Shown one piece after another: positions 46,789 to 55,859 of a DNA stretch of 64,000 nt. A model generated the notes under the pieces. It was given only the letters and a program-made list of their open reading frames with translations, did not search any database and was not told where the DNA came from. Numbering within the stretch: the first letter of the stretch is position 1; each line of letters opens with the position of its first letter. Origin of the DNA: Roseibium album (GTDB lineage Bacteria; Pseudomonadota; Alphaproteobacteria; Rhizobiales; Stappiaceae); NCBI RefSeq assembly GCF_001404515.1, contig NZ_CXWE01000002.1, positions 124,001 through 188,000 of the forward strand, given 5' to 3'. A program made the position numbers and the translations under genes.

Positions 46789-48114
46789 TCAGTTCAGAAG
46801 GTCTGCCATACCGTCTTTGGTTGCGGACAGCGCCTCATCCAGCGATTTTCCACCTGACAGATAGTCAGTGAACTCCTTTGCCTGCAACTCGTAAACAGAC
46901 AGGGCCTTGGCGGAAGTACCGCCGTTCATGACGAAGCCGTAGTTGGACGCATATTCACCAAGCGGTACGAGGTCCGGACGCTCGTTCGCAATGTCGGAAA
47001 CCACGCCCGAGGTCAGGCCTGTGGCACCGCCTGCCAACGCATACGCTTTCGCGGCGTCTTCAGTTGAGAGCCATTCGATAAATGCCTTGGCACCATCCGG
47101 GTTCTTGCCGTTTGCGTTTACTCCAAGACCCAGACCATGAACGTGGGTAAAGCGGCCGTCCGGCCCGGTCGGCGGCGCGATTGTCTTGGTGACATCGGCA
47201 GTGACCGGTGTTTTTTCCGTATCGGTCAGATCGGCGGCGGCGGCATTCCATTGAATCATCGCGGCAACCTGGCCAGATCCGAACGCCGAATTTGCCTCCG
47301 CATATTCATAGGAAAACGAATCCTTGGGCGTTGCGCCTGCTTCCACAAGGATCTTGTACATCTTCAGTGCTTCCCGGTAGGCGTCCGAGTCGACCGTGAT
47401 GTTCCCGTCCGCATCCATCCAGTCCGCGCCATAAGAACGTGGCAGTGAATGGAAGACCATGATGTTGAAAAGCAGGTTTTTCAGCTGCAGCACGGTTCCG
47501 TAGCGGGTCGGACTATCGGGGTTGACCGCTTTGGAAAAGTAGAGCGCGTTGGCGGCGAAATCCTGCCAGGTCCAATCGTCAGGGCTCTTGGGTTCCAGCC
47601 GCACACCGAGATGTTTCTCCGAGATGTCGCCATACTTCGCGGCCGCAGATTCATCTGCAAGCAGTTCCTCAATCAAATCCGTTCTGTAGTAGAGGAAATG
47701 CAGGGAAAGATCCGTCGGGACCCCGTACTGCTTGCCATCGAATTGCATGGTCTTCAGCACACTTTCACCGAACACGTCCGCCGCATCTTCCGAAAGGGAA
47801 ACAGGGGTCATGTAAGGCGCGTAGCGACCAATCGAATATGTCGCGAGGAGATTGGCGTCGAATGCGTCGGTTCCAGCAGCAAGGTCGGCCTGCAACTTGT
47901 CGAAAAAACCGTCACGACTGAAGAATATCAGCTTCACTTTGTCATCTTCGGCAACTTCGGCGCGCGCGTTGTATATTTCTGTTGCGGCACGCAAGGCGGT
48001 TTCCTCCGGCCCGCCGGGCCATCCAAGTACGGTAACATCGGCCTGCGCGATCGAAGTTGCCAGCAAAAGGGCGGATGCGGCGCCGCCGTAAAACAGTTTC
48101 CTGACCGTTCTCAT
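46789..48114 (-). CDS. Carbohydrate ABC substrate-binding protein
   Basis: A 441-residue sugar-binding protein (family 1 extracellular solute-binding type). The Sec signal MRTVRKLFYGGAASALLLA ends near SIAQA; the mature part begins DVTVLGWPGGPEETALRAA. ATG 48114 has GGAGGTG eight bases ahead; the ATG at 48129 is part of that ribosome site. It lies directly after NanK, so the ligand is probably N-acetylmannosamine or a sialic-acid-derived amino sugar. Confidence 0.88.
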   Translation of the reverse strand: MRTVRKLFYGGAASALLLATSIAQADVTVLGWPGGPEETALRAATEIYNARAEVAEDDKVKLIFFSRDGFFDKLQADLAAGTDAFDANLLATYSIGRYAPYMTPVSLSEDAADVFGESVLKTMQFDGKQYGVPTDLSLHFLYYRTDLIEELLADESAAAKYGDISEKHLGVRLEPKSPDDWTWQDFAANALYFSKAVNPDSPTRYGTVLQLKNLLFNIMVFHSLPRSYGADWMDADGNITVDSDAYREALKMYKILVEAGATPKDSFSYEYAEANSAFGSGQVAAMIQWNAAAADLTDTEKTPVTADVTKTIAPPTGPDGRFTHVHGLGLGVNANGKNPDGAKAFIEWLSTEDAAKAYALAGGATGLTSGVVSDIANERPDLVPLGEYASNYGFVMNGGTSAKALSVYELQAKEFTDYLSGGKSLDEALSATKDGMADLLN

Positions 48115-48115
48115 C

Positions 48116-49018
48116 TTATTCACCTCCATTTTTCAGATGAGTTTGCGCCGCGAATGCGGCGACACCCACAATCCCGGCATGCTCCTGCAATTCGGAAATT
48201 AGGATTTCTGGTTTCTGGCCAGGCATTTGTTCGGCAAAGTGCCGCCTGACGCTGTCGACATATCCATCGGCCAATCCGACACCGCCGCCGATGACGATTA
48301 TCGGCGGATCGATGGCAAACGAGATGTCCCTGCAAAGGCTCGCAACCCGACTTGCGGACATTTCGACAATCCGGCGAGCCCATTCCTCACCCGTGCGTGC
48401 CTGTTCGAAGACCGATTTGGCGGTTTGCGGATTTTTGGATGCCTCGCTGCCCGCACGGGCGATCCAGGGCCCGGTCGCGGCATTTTCAAAGGGTTGAGGA
48501 TTATTGTCGCCGGAAAGCAGATCTGGAGAAAAAAGTCCGAAATGACCGGCCAGTCCGCGATGACCTCGCAGCAATTTTCCACCGGCGACAATGCCCCCGC
48601 CCAGTCCGGTCGACACCGTCAGGTAGACAAGGTCCGACCCGGGTACGGAGCCGTAGATGTGTTCGCCCCAGGCTGCTGCCTGGGCGTCGTTGAGAATTTC
48701 GTATGGCACGCCGAATTTCGAAATCGCTGCTGCCAGGTCAAATTCACTCACGCGAAGCGTATCGTGATTGACACCTTTCCAGAGTCCGGCGTGAACCTGT
48801 CCGGTAACAGTGATCGCAGCTGCCCTGTAAGCGCCTGACCATTCCTGAGCAATCTCCAGAACAGATGCGACCCAGACATCGGGAGTGGACGAGCGTTCCG
48901 TCGGAATTTTCCTTGAAGCGATTATGTCTCTGCCCCGAACCAGCGCGACAAGTGTCTTGGTACCGCCGATATCGGCGGCCAGTACGGTCGGCTCCTGCGA
49001 TTGAGGCGAGACCGTCAT
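48116..49018 (-). CDS. nanK: ROK-family N-acetylmannosamine kinase-like
   Basis: A 300-residue sugar kinase with the ATP-phosphate loop ADIGGTKTLVALVRG (~residue 14) and sugar-site segment STGLGGGIVAGGKLLRGHRGLAGHFG (~140-165). The cysteine-rich zinc motif that usually follows GH-x-x in ROK kinases is absent (LFSPDLLSGDNNPQPFEN instead), which is odd. Overlap with NanE (ATGA) supports ManNAc phosphorylation to ManNAc-6-P as the role. Without NanE alongside I would only call it a ROK kinase. Confidence 0.78.
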   Translation of the reverse strand: MTVSPQSQEPTVLAADIGGTKTLVALVRGRDIIASRKIPTERSSTPDVWVASVLEIAQEWSGAYRAAAITVTGQVHAGLWKGVNHDTLRVSEFDLAAAISKFGVPYEILNDAQAAAWGEHIYGSVPGSDLVYLTVSTGLGGGIVAGGKLLRGHRGLAGHFGLFSPDLLSGDNNPQPFENAATGPWIARAGSEASKNPQTAKSVFEQARTGEEWARRIVEMSASRVASLCRDISFAIDPPIIVIGGGVGLADGYVDSVRRHFAEQMPGQKPEILISELQEHAGIVGVAAFAAQTHLKNGGE

Positions 49019-49686
49019 CGTTTCACACCTACTTCATCCACTGCATCGCGGAACCATCTCGTCACCACTTCCAGCCGCGTGATCGCCGAGCCGACCACCA
49101 CGGCGTCGGCTCCGGAGCGGATGGCCCTTGCTGCAAGGTCAGGTGTGTTGTAGCGGCCCTCGGCGATGACAAAGGTGCCAAGCCTGGAAAACTCTCCTAC
49201 GAGCTCCAGGTCCGGCTCTTCAGGCGTTGTGCGTTCGGTATAGCCGGACATGGTCGTGCCCAGGATATCCGCACCAAGTCTTTGCGCATTGACCCCGTCT
49301 TTTAGGTTCGAGCAGTCGGCCATGAACAGGCCACCGTGCTGCTTGGTAATCTCGATTGCAGAACCAATGGTTTCCGGGCGATCGCGATCGGTTGCATCGA
49401 CCGCAACTATATCCGCTCCAGCAGAGATCAGATCGACGACATTCTGTGCGAAAGGAGTGATTTTAACCGCGCTGGTTTCAAGAGCCACCTTGACAATACC
49501 AATGATCGGGCACGTGACAGCTGCTCTGGCGGCCGCGACATTTGCAACGCCCTCTACCCTCACGCCGGCAGCTCCTCCAGCCACCGAGGCTTTCGCCATG
49601 GCTGCGATGATCGCAGGTGAATCCATGGGTCCGCCGACGACAGGCTGGCAGGAAACGATCAGATTGTTCTTCAGGTTTTCCAGCAC
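49015..49686 (-). CDS. nanE: N-acetylmannosamine-6-phosphate 2-epimerase
   Basis: A 223-residue TIM-barrel epimerase. It begins with the family phrase IVSCQPVVGGPMDSPAIIAAMAKAS, then GAAGVRVEGVANVAA and CPIIGIVK, whose Lys matches the catalytic residue of NanE. It converts ManNAc-6-phosphate to GlcNAc-6-phosphate. The start is GTG 49686 with a GGGGTGATTT ribosome site. First gene after the GntR regulator and coupled to nanK by a 4-bp overlap. Confidence 0.9.
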   Translation of the reverse strand: MLENLKNNLIVSCQPVVGGPMDSPAIIAAMAKASVAGGAAGVRVEGVANVAAARAAVTCPIIGIVKVALETSAVKITPFAQNVVDLISAGADIVAVDATDRDRPETIGSAIEITKQHGGLFMADCSNLKDGVNAQRLGADILGTTMSGYTERTTPEEPDLELVGEFSRLGTFVIAEGRYNTPDLAARAIRSGADAVVVGSAITRLEVVTRWFRDAVDEVGVKR

Positions 49687-49717
49687 AAATCACCCCCCAA
49701 AGCCGGAAGGAAATAAT

Positions 49718-49745
49718 ACCAGTTAAGGTCCAGTTGTCAACTGGT
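49718..49745. promoter_or_regulatory. Probable GntR/UTRA operator
   Basis: Three half-sites of the ACCAGTT type lie between the nanE start and the GntR stop: ACCAGTT at 49718-49724, CCAGTTG at 49730-49736 and its exact complement CAACTGG at 49738-49744. The last two form a 15-bp palindrome around one central base. The position, 32 bp upstream of nanE, fits control of the nan operon by the adjacent regulator. Confidence 0.5.
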
Positions 49746-49756
49746 CATAACCTGTT

Positions 49757-50512
49757 CTAACGCTGAAGCTCGTTTGAGAAGTCAAAAGCCTCGGCGTTGT
49801 AACAGGTTAGCGTGTATTCAATGGGAATACCGGACGCAGTTTCACAGCAACGCTCGATGACAAGAGCCGGGGCGCCGACCTTTGTTTCCAGCAATTCTGC
49901 TTCCTCTTCGTCCATAATCTTGGCGGTTATTTTCTGAAACCCGCGCTGAGGAGACATTCCAAGCGCATCCAGCGTCGCGTAAAGGGACGGACCGATGGCA
50001 TCTGGGGATTTGACGACCGAATGGGGAATGGCGGCTCGCTCGAGCGCGATGGGACGGTCATTTGCCAGCCTGACCCGGTGCAGGCGAATGACCCGGTCCC
50101 CGGGGCCCAGCTTGAGCCTTGTGCGTTCCGCCTCATTGGCCTCAACACTTTCCGCGCTCAAAAGTCTGGCGCCAGGGGTCATGCCGCGGGATCGAATGTC
50201 TTCGGAAAACCCAACCAGATTTGAAATCTGTTTCCTTACCTTTTCGGAGACACTGGTCCTTGCGCCGTGGCGACGCACCAGTTGCCCGTCGCTAACCAGT
50301 TCATCGATGGCATTGCGAACGGTGATGCGGGAGATATCGAGCAGGTCAGCCAGTTTCCGCTCTCCCGGAAGGGTTGATCCGGGCAGCAGGATATCCTCCT
50401 CAATCGCAATTTTTATTGCATTGCAAAGACCTTCGTATTTCGATGTCGAAGCTGAACTCGATGCGAATTGCGATCTGATGAAGTCAATGACTTGATCGTT
50501 GTGTGTGTTCAT
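49757..50512 (-). CDS. GntR-family regulator, HutC/UTRA subfamily
   Basis: A 251-residue regulator. The winged helix covers ~25-90 (LLPGSTLPGERKLADLLDISRITVRNAIDELVSDGQLVRRHGART). The UTRA effector domain follows, with IRLHRVRLANDRPIALERAAIP and the closing EYTLTCYNAEAFDF. UTRA domains often bind sugar phosphates. It is upstream of and co-oriented with nanE, so it probably represses the nan genes until an amino-sugar phosphate is present. Confidence 0.88.
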   Translation of the reverse strand: MNTHNDQVIDFIRSQFASSSASTSKYEGLCNAIKIAIEEDILLPGSTLPGERKLADLLDISRITVRNAIDELVSDGQLVRRHGARTSVSEKVRKQISNLVGFSEDIRSRGMTPGARLLSAESVEANEAERTRLKLGPGDRVIRLHRVRLANDRPIALERAAIPHSVVKSPDAIGPSLYATLDALGMSPQRGFQKITAKIMDEEEAELLETKVGAPALVIERCCETASGIPIEYTLTCYNAEAFDFSNELQR

Positions 50513-50733
50513 GACCTGGTAATTCCACTTTGGCCGAAGCTAATTAGCACCGATCGTTTTCAGCGGCAATTCGCGGTTGTCATGTACGACCTTTCAGGAT
50601 CCTTCAACCGGCTATTGCTGCCCGGCCAGTCAGGATTGTCTATTGTGAACACATGGCTGTTGACGTGGCGTGTCTCCATGCCCTTCTTTTTCCCGGTTGA
50701 AAGGAGTTCCGCACCTGAGCTCCAGAACGTCGT

Positions 50734-50797
50734 CGGGCCGTCAGTGTGTCGAACTGCCTGCAATTGTCGCAAGGACAGACAACACACTGACGGCCCG
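50734..50797. repeat. Large 16-bp inverted repeat downstream of acnB
   Basis: Perfect 16-bp arms CGGGCCGTCAGTGTGT (50734-50749) and its complement (50782-50797) around a 32-nt loop, starting 23 bp after the acnB stop. No T-run follows, so it is not a standard terminator; it may be an mRNA 3'-end structure or a protein site between acnB and the GntR gene. Confidence 0.6.
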
Positions 50798-50819
50798 GCT
50801 GATCCGGGATTCGTGACCC

Positions 50820-53612
50820 TTAAAAGTGAGCCGATCGGGTAGCTGCCGGTTTTTGCAGCGGCGGAGCGAACTTGGTCAGATCGATCCCCTCAACGGCAGT
50901 CTTGTACTCTTCAACCGTCGGTGTTCTGCCGAGAATGGCCGACAGGACAACGACCGGCGTTGATGCCAGCAGGGATTCGCCCTTCTTGTCGCTTGCATCT
51001 TCAACGACACGTCCCTTGAACAGGCGTGTAGAAGTCGCCAGAACGGTGTCGCCTTTTGCTGCCTTTTCCTGATTGCCCATGCACAGGTTGCATCCCGGGC
51101 GTTCAAGATAAAGAACGTTCTCATATTCAGTCCGGGCAACGTGTTTGGGTGACGAATCATCGAATTCGAAGCCGGAATATTTCTGCAGAACGGCCCAATC
51201 GCCCTCTTCCTTCAGCTCATCGATGATGTTGTAAGTTGGTGCTGCAACGACCAACGGCGCCTTGAATTCGACGCTGCCATGACTGCTTTCCAGATTGCGG
51301 AGCATTTGCGCGACGATTTTCACGTCGCCCTTGTGAACCATGCAGGACCCGACGAAGCCCAGGTCGACCTTCTTTTCCGCCCTGTAGTAGGAAATCGGCC
51401 TGATCGTGTCGTGTGTGTACCGCTTGGAAACATCCGCGTTGTTGACGTCAGGGTCGGCGATCATCGGTTCATCGATCTGATCCAGGTCGACAACGACTTC
51501 GGCGAAATACCTGGCATTGGTGTCAGGAGCCAGCGCCGGTTTGTCCCCGGACCTGATTTCCGCAATCCGCTTGTCGGCGATGTCGATCAACCCTTGCAGC
51601 ATCTGGTTGTCGTTGTCCATGCCCTTGTCGATCATGATCTGGATGCGGCTCTTGGCGATCTCGAGTGACTCGATAAGCACCTCGGGCTCTGAAATGCAGA
51701 TGGACGCCTTGGCCTTCATTTCTGCCGTCCAGTCCGTGAAGGTAAACGCCTGATCTGCGAGCAGAGTTCCAATGTGGACTTCGATAATCCGGCCCTGGAA
51801 GACGTTGTCGCCGAACTGCTTCAGCATCTGCGCCTGTGTTGCATGGACCACGTCGCGGAAATCCATATGGTCTGCCATGCTGCCCTTGAAGGTCACTTTC
51901 ACGGACTCAGGAACCGGCATTGTCGCCTCCCCTGTCGCCAGAGCGAGCGCAACGGTTCCCGAGTCGGCTCCGAATGCAACACCTTTGGACATCCGTGTGT
52001 GCGAATCGCCGCCGATGATGATGGCCCAGTCGTCGACCGTGATGTCATTCAGAACCTTGTGAATGACATCTGTCATGGAATGGTAGACGCCCTTCGGATC
52101 GCGCGCGGTGATCAGACCGAACCTGTGCATGAACGACATGAGTTTGGGAGTGTTGGCCTGCGCCTTCAGATCCCAGACCGATGCGGTGTGACAGCCGGAC
52201 TGGTAGGCACCGTCAACCGTCGGTGACAGGACCGTGGCCGCCATCGCTTCGAGTTCCTGCGAGGTCATCAGACCGGTCGTGTCCTGCGATCCGACAATAT
52301 TCACCTTCACCCGGACATCTGACCCGGCGTGCAGAACGGTACCTTCCTTCACTCCGACCGCGTTTTTGTTGAAGATCTTTTCAACCGCGGTGAGGCCCTG
52401 CCCTTCATGAGAAATTTCCTTTGAAGGTGCAAAAGCGGACTTCAGTTCGATCCCGAGCGTTTCACAGGCAACACTCTGCAGCTTCTTGCCGAAGACAATC
52501 GCATAGGAGCCCCCGGCCTTGATGAACTCGAGTTTCTGCGGCGTAAAGGAGGAAGACACTTCAACGAGCTCTTCGTCACCCGCTTCGTTGTAGAGTTTCT
52601 TGTCCTTTGTGTTGATGGTCAGAACGGTTCCCGTTTCGACGGAGTATTTCTGCTCAAGAACGGGATTGCCATCATTGTTCAGGATCGGGTTGCCGTCCTC
52701 GTCCAGTTTCTTGACCCAGTTCTTCAGGTCAATCCCAATGCCCCCGGTCACACCTACAGTGGTGAGAAAGATGGGTGAAATCCCGTTGGTTCCGGCAACA
52801 ATCGGAGCAAAATTCACAAATGGCACATAGGGGCTGGCCTGCTTGCCGGTCCACAAGGCAACATTGTTGACCCCGGACATCCGCGACGAGCCGACACCCA
52901 TTGTGCCCTTCTCGGCGATCAGCATCACAACCTTGTCGGGATGTTGTTCCTGCAACGCGCGGATTTCGGCCTGCGCTTCGGGCGAGATCAGACACTTGCC
53001 ATGTAGTTCCCGGTCTGAACGGGAGTGCGCCTGGTTTCCCGGAGACAGCAAATCAGTGGAAATATCGCCTTCTGCGGCGATGTAGGTCACAACCTTTATC
53101 TCTTCATCGATATCGGGAAGATTGGTGAAAAATTCGGCTTTTGCGTAACTTTCAAGAATGTCCCTGGCGATTTCGTTCCCGTCCGAATAGGCCGCCTTCA
53201 GCCGATCGGTATCCACCTCATACAAAAAGACCTGGGTCTTGAGGACTTCTGCTGCGTCTCTTGCGATTGCGGGATTGTCGCCAAGAGCCAGATCGAGAAG
53301 CACCTCGACCGAGGGACCGCCTTTCATGTGAGACAGCAGTTCAAAGGCAAAGCGTGGCGGAATTTCTTCCACGACCGAACTGCCGAGAACGATCTCTTTC
53401 AAGAACTTGGCCTTCTCGCCCGCGGCACTCGTTGTTCCAGGTAATGTATTGTAAATAAAGAACTTAAGGGAGTCTTCCCTGTGTTCGTTACCGAGATCCT
53501 TGATTTGCGATACGATCTCTTTTACCAGCGCGCCGTCTTCAATAGGCTTGGGATTCAAACCCTCGGTCTTTCGGGTATCGATCTCATTCAGATAGTCGGC
53601 ATACAAACTCAT
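50820..53612 (-). CDS. acnB: Aconitate hydratase B / 2-methylisocitrate dehydratase
   Basis: A 930-residue enzyme of the AcnB class: it starts MSLYADYLNEIDTRKTEGLNPKPIEDG (HEAT-like N-terminal domain), followed by the swivel domain and the catalytic domains. Cluster ligands are visible as GFVGSCMVHKGDVK and, near the C-terminus, ERPGCNLCMGNQEKA. The ATG at 53610-53612 matches the family start; the longer frame to 53897 has no support. At about 930 residues it is the long alphaproteobacterial form (E. coli AcnB is 865). It is the one clear central-metabolism gene in the window. Confidence 0.95.
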   Translation of the reverse strand: MSLYADYLNEIDTRKTEGLNPKPIEDGALVKEIVSQIKDLGNEHREDSLKFFIYNTLPGTTSAAGEKAKFLKEIVLGSSVVEEIPPRFAFELLSHMKGGPSVEVLLDLALGDNPAIARDAAEVLKTQVFLYEVDTDRLKAAYSDGNEIARDILESYAKAEFFTNLPDIDEEIKVVTYIAAEGDISTDLLSPGNQAHSRSDRELHGKCLISPEAQAEIRALQEQHPDKVVMLIAEKGTMGVGSSRMSGVNNVALWTGKQASPYVPFVNFAPIVAGTNGISPIFLTTVGVTGGIGIDLKNWVKKLDEDGNPILNNDGNPVLEQKYSVETGTVLTINTKDKKLYNEAGDEELVEVSSSFTPQKLEFIKAGGSYAIVFGKKLQSVACETLGIELKSAFAPSKEISHEGQGLTAVEKIFNKNAVGVKEGTVLHAGSDVRVKVNIVGSQDTTGLMTSQELEAMAATVLSPTVDGAYQSGCHTASVWDLKAQANTPKLMSFMHRFGLITARDPKGVYHSMTDVIHKVLNDITVDDWAIIIGGDSHTRMSKGVAFGADSGTVALALATGEATMPVPESVKVTFKGSMADHMDFRDVVHATQAQMLKQFGDNVFQGRIIEVHIGTLLADQAFTFTDWTAEMKAKASICISEPEVLIESLEIAKSRIQIMIDKGMDNDNQMLQGLIDIADKRIAEIRSGDKPALAPDTNARYFAEVVVDLDQIDEPMIADPDVNNADVSKRYTHDTIRPISYYRAEKKVDLGFVGSCMVHKGDVKIVAQMLRNLESSHGSVEFKAPLVVAAPTYNIIDELKEEGDWAVLQKYSGFEFDDSSPKHVARTEYENVLYLERPGCNLCMGNQEKAAKGDTVLATSTRLFKGRVVEDASDKKGESLLASTPVVVLSAILGRTPTVEEYKTAVEGIDLTKFAPPLQKPAATRSAHF

Positions 53613-53909
53613 GATTATCCCGGCGCGTTGATGGTAGTGGGAGCTTGAACACCGGTTCGCTGAATTTTCTGGCGCGCCGGAACAAGCTTGCTTGGGGCAC
53701 TCATATTTCAGTATACAATGGTATGCAATATTTTTTTGGTGTCGCCATACCGTGCAGGTTCCAATCGGGGTCAACACGCGCGGCCCGCGCTGAACACTCC
53801 ACCCGGCACACCGGAAAAGAACCCAATCCAATCCAGGGTAACGCCTCGCAAACATGATGTGCCAGGCTACTGTTCCCGACGGAAAAGCATCCGGCATGAC
53901 TTGCAGGGT

Positions 53910-54800
53910 CTATGGCACAAACCCGTTTTCTCTTGTCCAGCCGGCACCACCAGACGATTGAACCGCCAGGGCCCCATACCGGTTTCCGTTTTCAAGACAG
54001 GAAGCAAGCTTTTCATTTGCCAGCCAGGCTGACAGGAAACCGCCATTGAACGCGTCCCCCGCCCCGGTTGCGTCAACCACTTCGACCTCTTGGGCTGCCA
54101 CATGAACTCGCCTTTGCCCCTGGTAGGCAGCGGCACCCGCAGCACCCTGCTTTACAACAATGAGCGGACCACTTTCCGGCGTCAGGCCAGACGCCTCCAG
54201 CGCCTCGAATTCCTGCTGGTTGGGCAGGAACACATCAACGGTTCGGATCAGCTCGGAAATTTTCCGGCCCTGACGCAGCAAGGCGTCGTCCCAGCTGCAA
54301 TCAAGCGAAACCGTCCATCCTGCCTGACGTGCAAGATCGAGTATCTCTGGTGTTTCGCAAAGGCTGTTCAACTCCCCGATATGAAGGTGCTTTACAGACC
54401 GGCAGACCGGTGCGGACAAATCCGGACAAGGGAATGCGTCGCCCGATTTCTGGCTCAGGAACGACCGGTCGCCCTGCAACGCGATGGCAACCGTGATCTG
54501 TGGTGAGGCATCAACGCCGGCCGGCACACACAACGACAGGTCCAGATCCATCGACCTGCCTTCCTGCAAGATCTGATCCTGGAAGGGAGCAGCAGGCAAA
54601 ACACCGCATAAAGCAGTCCTTCGGCCCAGCGCCGAAAAAGCCGACGCCGTGTTGAAAGCACCGCCACCGGCATGCAACGTCACGTTTTCGGCAAACACCT
54701 CCGATCCGAGACTGGGCATCCTGGAAACGCCGGAAAACACCAGATCACAGTAGATCCGTCCGACGCACAGAATTTGAGGCGAGGTGTCCGTGTTCGGCAT
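53910..54800 (-). CDS. PfkB-family carbohydrate kinase
   Basis: A 296-residue ribokinase-fold kinase. The N-terminal segment ILCVGRIYCDLVFSG and the double-glycine hinge HAGGGAFNTASAFSALGRRTAL fit sugar binding; the active-site motif VDATGAGDAFNGGFLSAWL is near residue 240. It phosphorylates a sugar or nucleoside. Its start overlaps the ATPase gene stop by one base, making it the last gene of the importer/lyase operon, where it probably traps the sugar part of the imported compound. Confidence 0.9.
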   Translation of the reverse strand: MPNTDTSPQILCVGRIYCDLVFSGVSRMPSLGSEVFAENVTLHAGGGAFNTASAFSALGRRTALCGVLPAAPFQDQILQEGRSMDLDLSLCVPAGVDASPQITVAIALQGDRSFLSQKSGDAFPCPDLSAPVCRSVKHLHIGELNSLCETPEILDLARQAGWTVSLDCSWDDALLRQGRKISELIRTVDVFLPNQQEFEALEASGLTPESGPLIVVKQGAAGAAAYQGQRRVHVAAQEVEVVDATGAGDAFNGGFLSAWLANEKLASCLENGNRYGALAVQSSGGAGWTRENGFVP

Positions 54801-55855
54801 CAGACCAGCGCGTCCCCGGTTTCAGTGTCGAAGAAATGAAGCGCTTCCGGGGTTGCCCCAAGCTTGACTTCATCGCCAACCTTAACCCCGCTCTTGCCGG
54901 GAACCTTGGCGACAATCTCGCCTTGCGGGCCACTGACGTAGATAAGAGTTTCCGATCCGAGCGGCTCCCGCACCACAACCTTTCCGGTCACAATCGGGTT
55001 TTGATCGTCAACCGACAGATCGTCCGGACGCACACCCAACAGCAGAGGCCGGCCGGTTTGTGTCTGCCGTCCCGGCTGCATTTTGACGCCACTTGAGAGC
55101 GAGATTTCATCGCCGGCTCCGGTGACCTTCAGCATGTTCATGGACGGTGCGCCGATGAACTGCGCGACAAAGGTATTGGCTGGCGCGTGAAACACGTCTT
55201 CCGGCGTCCCGACCTGCTGAATATGGCCGTCCTTCATGATCACGATCCGGTCGGCAAGGGTCATTGCCTCGACCTGATCGTGGGTTACGAAGATGATCGT
55301 ATTCCCGACCTGCTGGTGAAGTTTCTTGATTTCAAGACGCATCTGGGTGCGCAACTGTGCATCGAGATTGGACAGGGGTTCATCAAACAAGAACACCGCG
55401 GGATTGCGGACCATGGCCCGGCCGATCGCAACCCTTTGACGCTGCCCTCCGGAAAGTTGTGACGGCTTGCGTTCCAGGAGCTCGGACATATCGAGGATAC
55501 GGGCAACTTCTTCGATCCTGGCTGCCTTTTCCGCCTTGCTCAATGGCGCGTTCCACAAGCCGAAGGCAATGTTCTTGCGAACGGACATGTGCGGATAAAT
55601 GGCGTAGTTCTGGAACACCATGGCAATGTCGCGGTCCTTGGGCTCAAGGTCGTTGACCTTGCGGTCTCCGATCCAGATTTCGCCGGACGTGATTTCTTCC
55701 AGTCCGGCGATCATCCGGAGACTGGTGGATTTCCCGCATCCCGAGGGACCCACGAAAACGACGAATTCGCCGTCGTCGACATCGAGATCGATCCCGTGCA
55801 GAACCTCGACCTTGCCATAGGATTTGGTCAGCTTTTTCAAAGACAGTTTCGCCAT
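54800..55855 (-). CDS. Carbohydrate ABC ATP-binding protein, UgpC/MalK type
   Basis: A 351-residue ATPase: Walker [10 protein letters not shown] (~residue 38), Q-loop MVFQNYAIYPHMSV, signature LSGGQRQRVAIGRAM, Walker B VFLFDEPLSNLDAQLR, switch IFVTHDQVEAM, then a MalK-type regulatory domain with LLLGVRPDDLS. ATG 55855 lies 5 bp after the lyase stop. It serves the permeases at 57353/58237, and since the nan importer lacks an ATPase it may serve that too. Confidence 0.92.
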   Translation of the reverse strand: MAKLSLKKLTKSYGKVEVLHGIDLDVDDGEFVVFVGPSGCGKSTSLRMIAGLEEITSGEIWIGDRKVNDLEPKDRDIAMVFQNYAIYPHMSVRKNIAFGLWNAPLSKAEKAARIEEVARILDMSELLERKPSQLSGGQRQRVAIGRAMVRNPAVFLFDEPLSNLDAQLRTQMRLEIKKLHQQVGNTIIFVTHDQVEAMTLADRIVIMKDGHIQQVGTPEDVFHAPANTFVAQFIGAPSMNMLKVTGAGDEISLSSGVKMQPGRQTQTGRPLLLGVRPDDLSVDDQNPIVTGKVVVREPLGSETLIYVSGPQGEIVAKVPGKSGVKVGDEVKLGATPEALHFFDTETGDALV

Positions 55856-55859
55856 TGCC

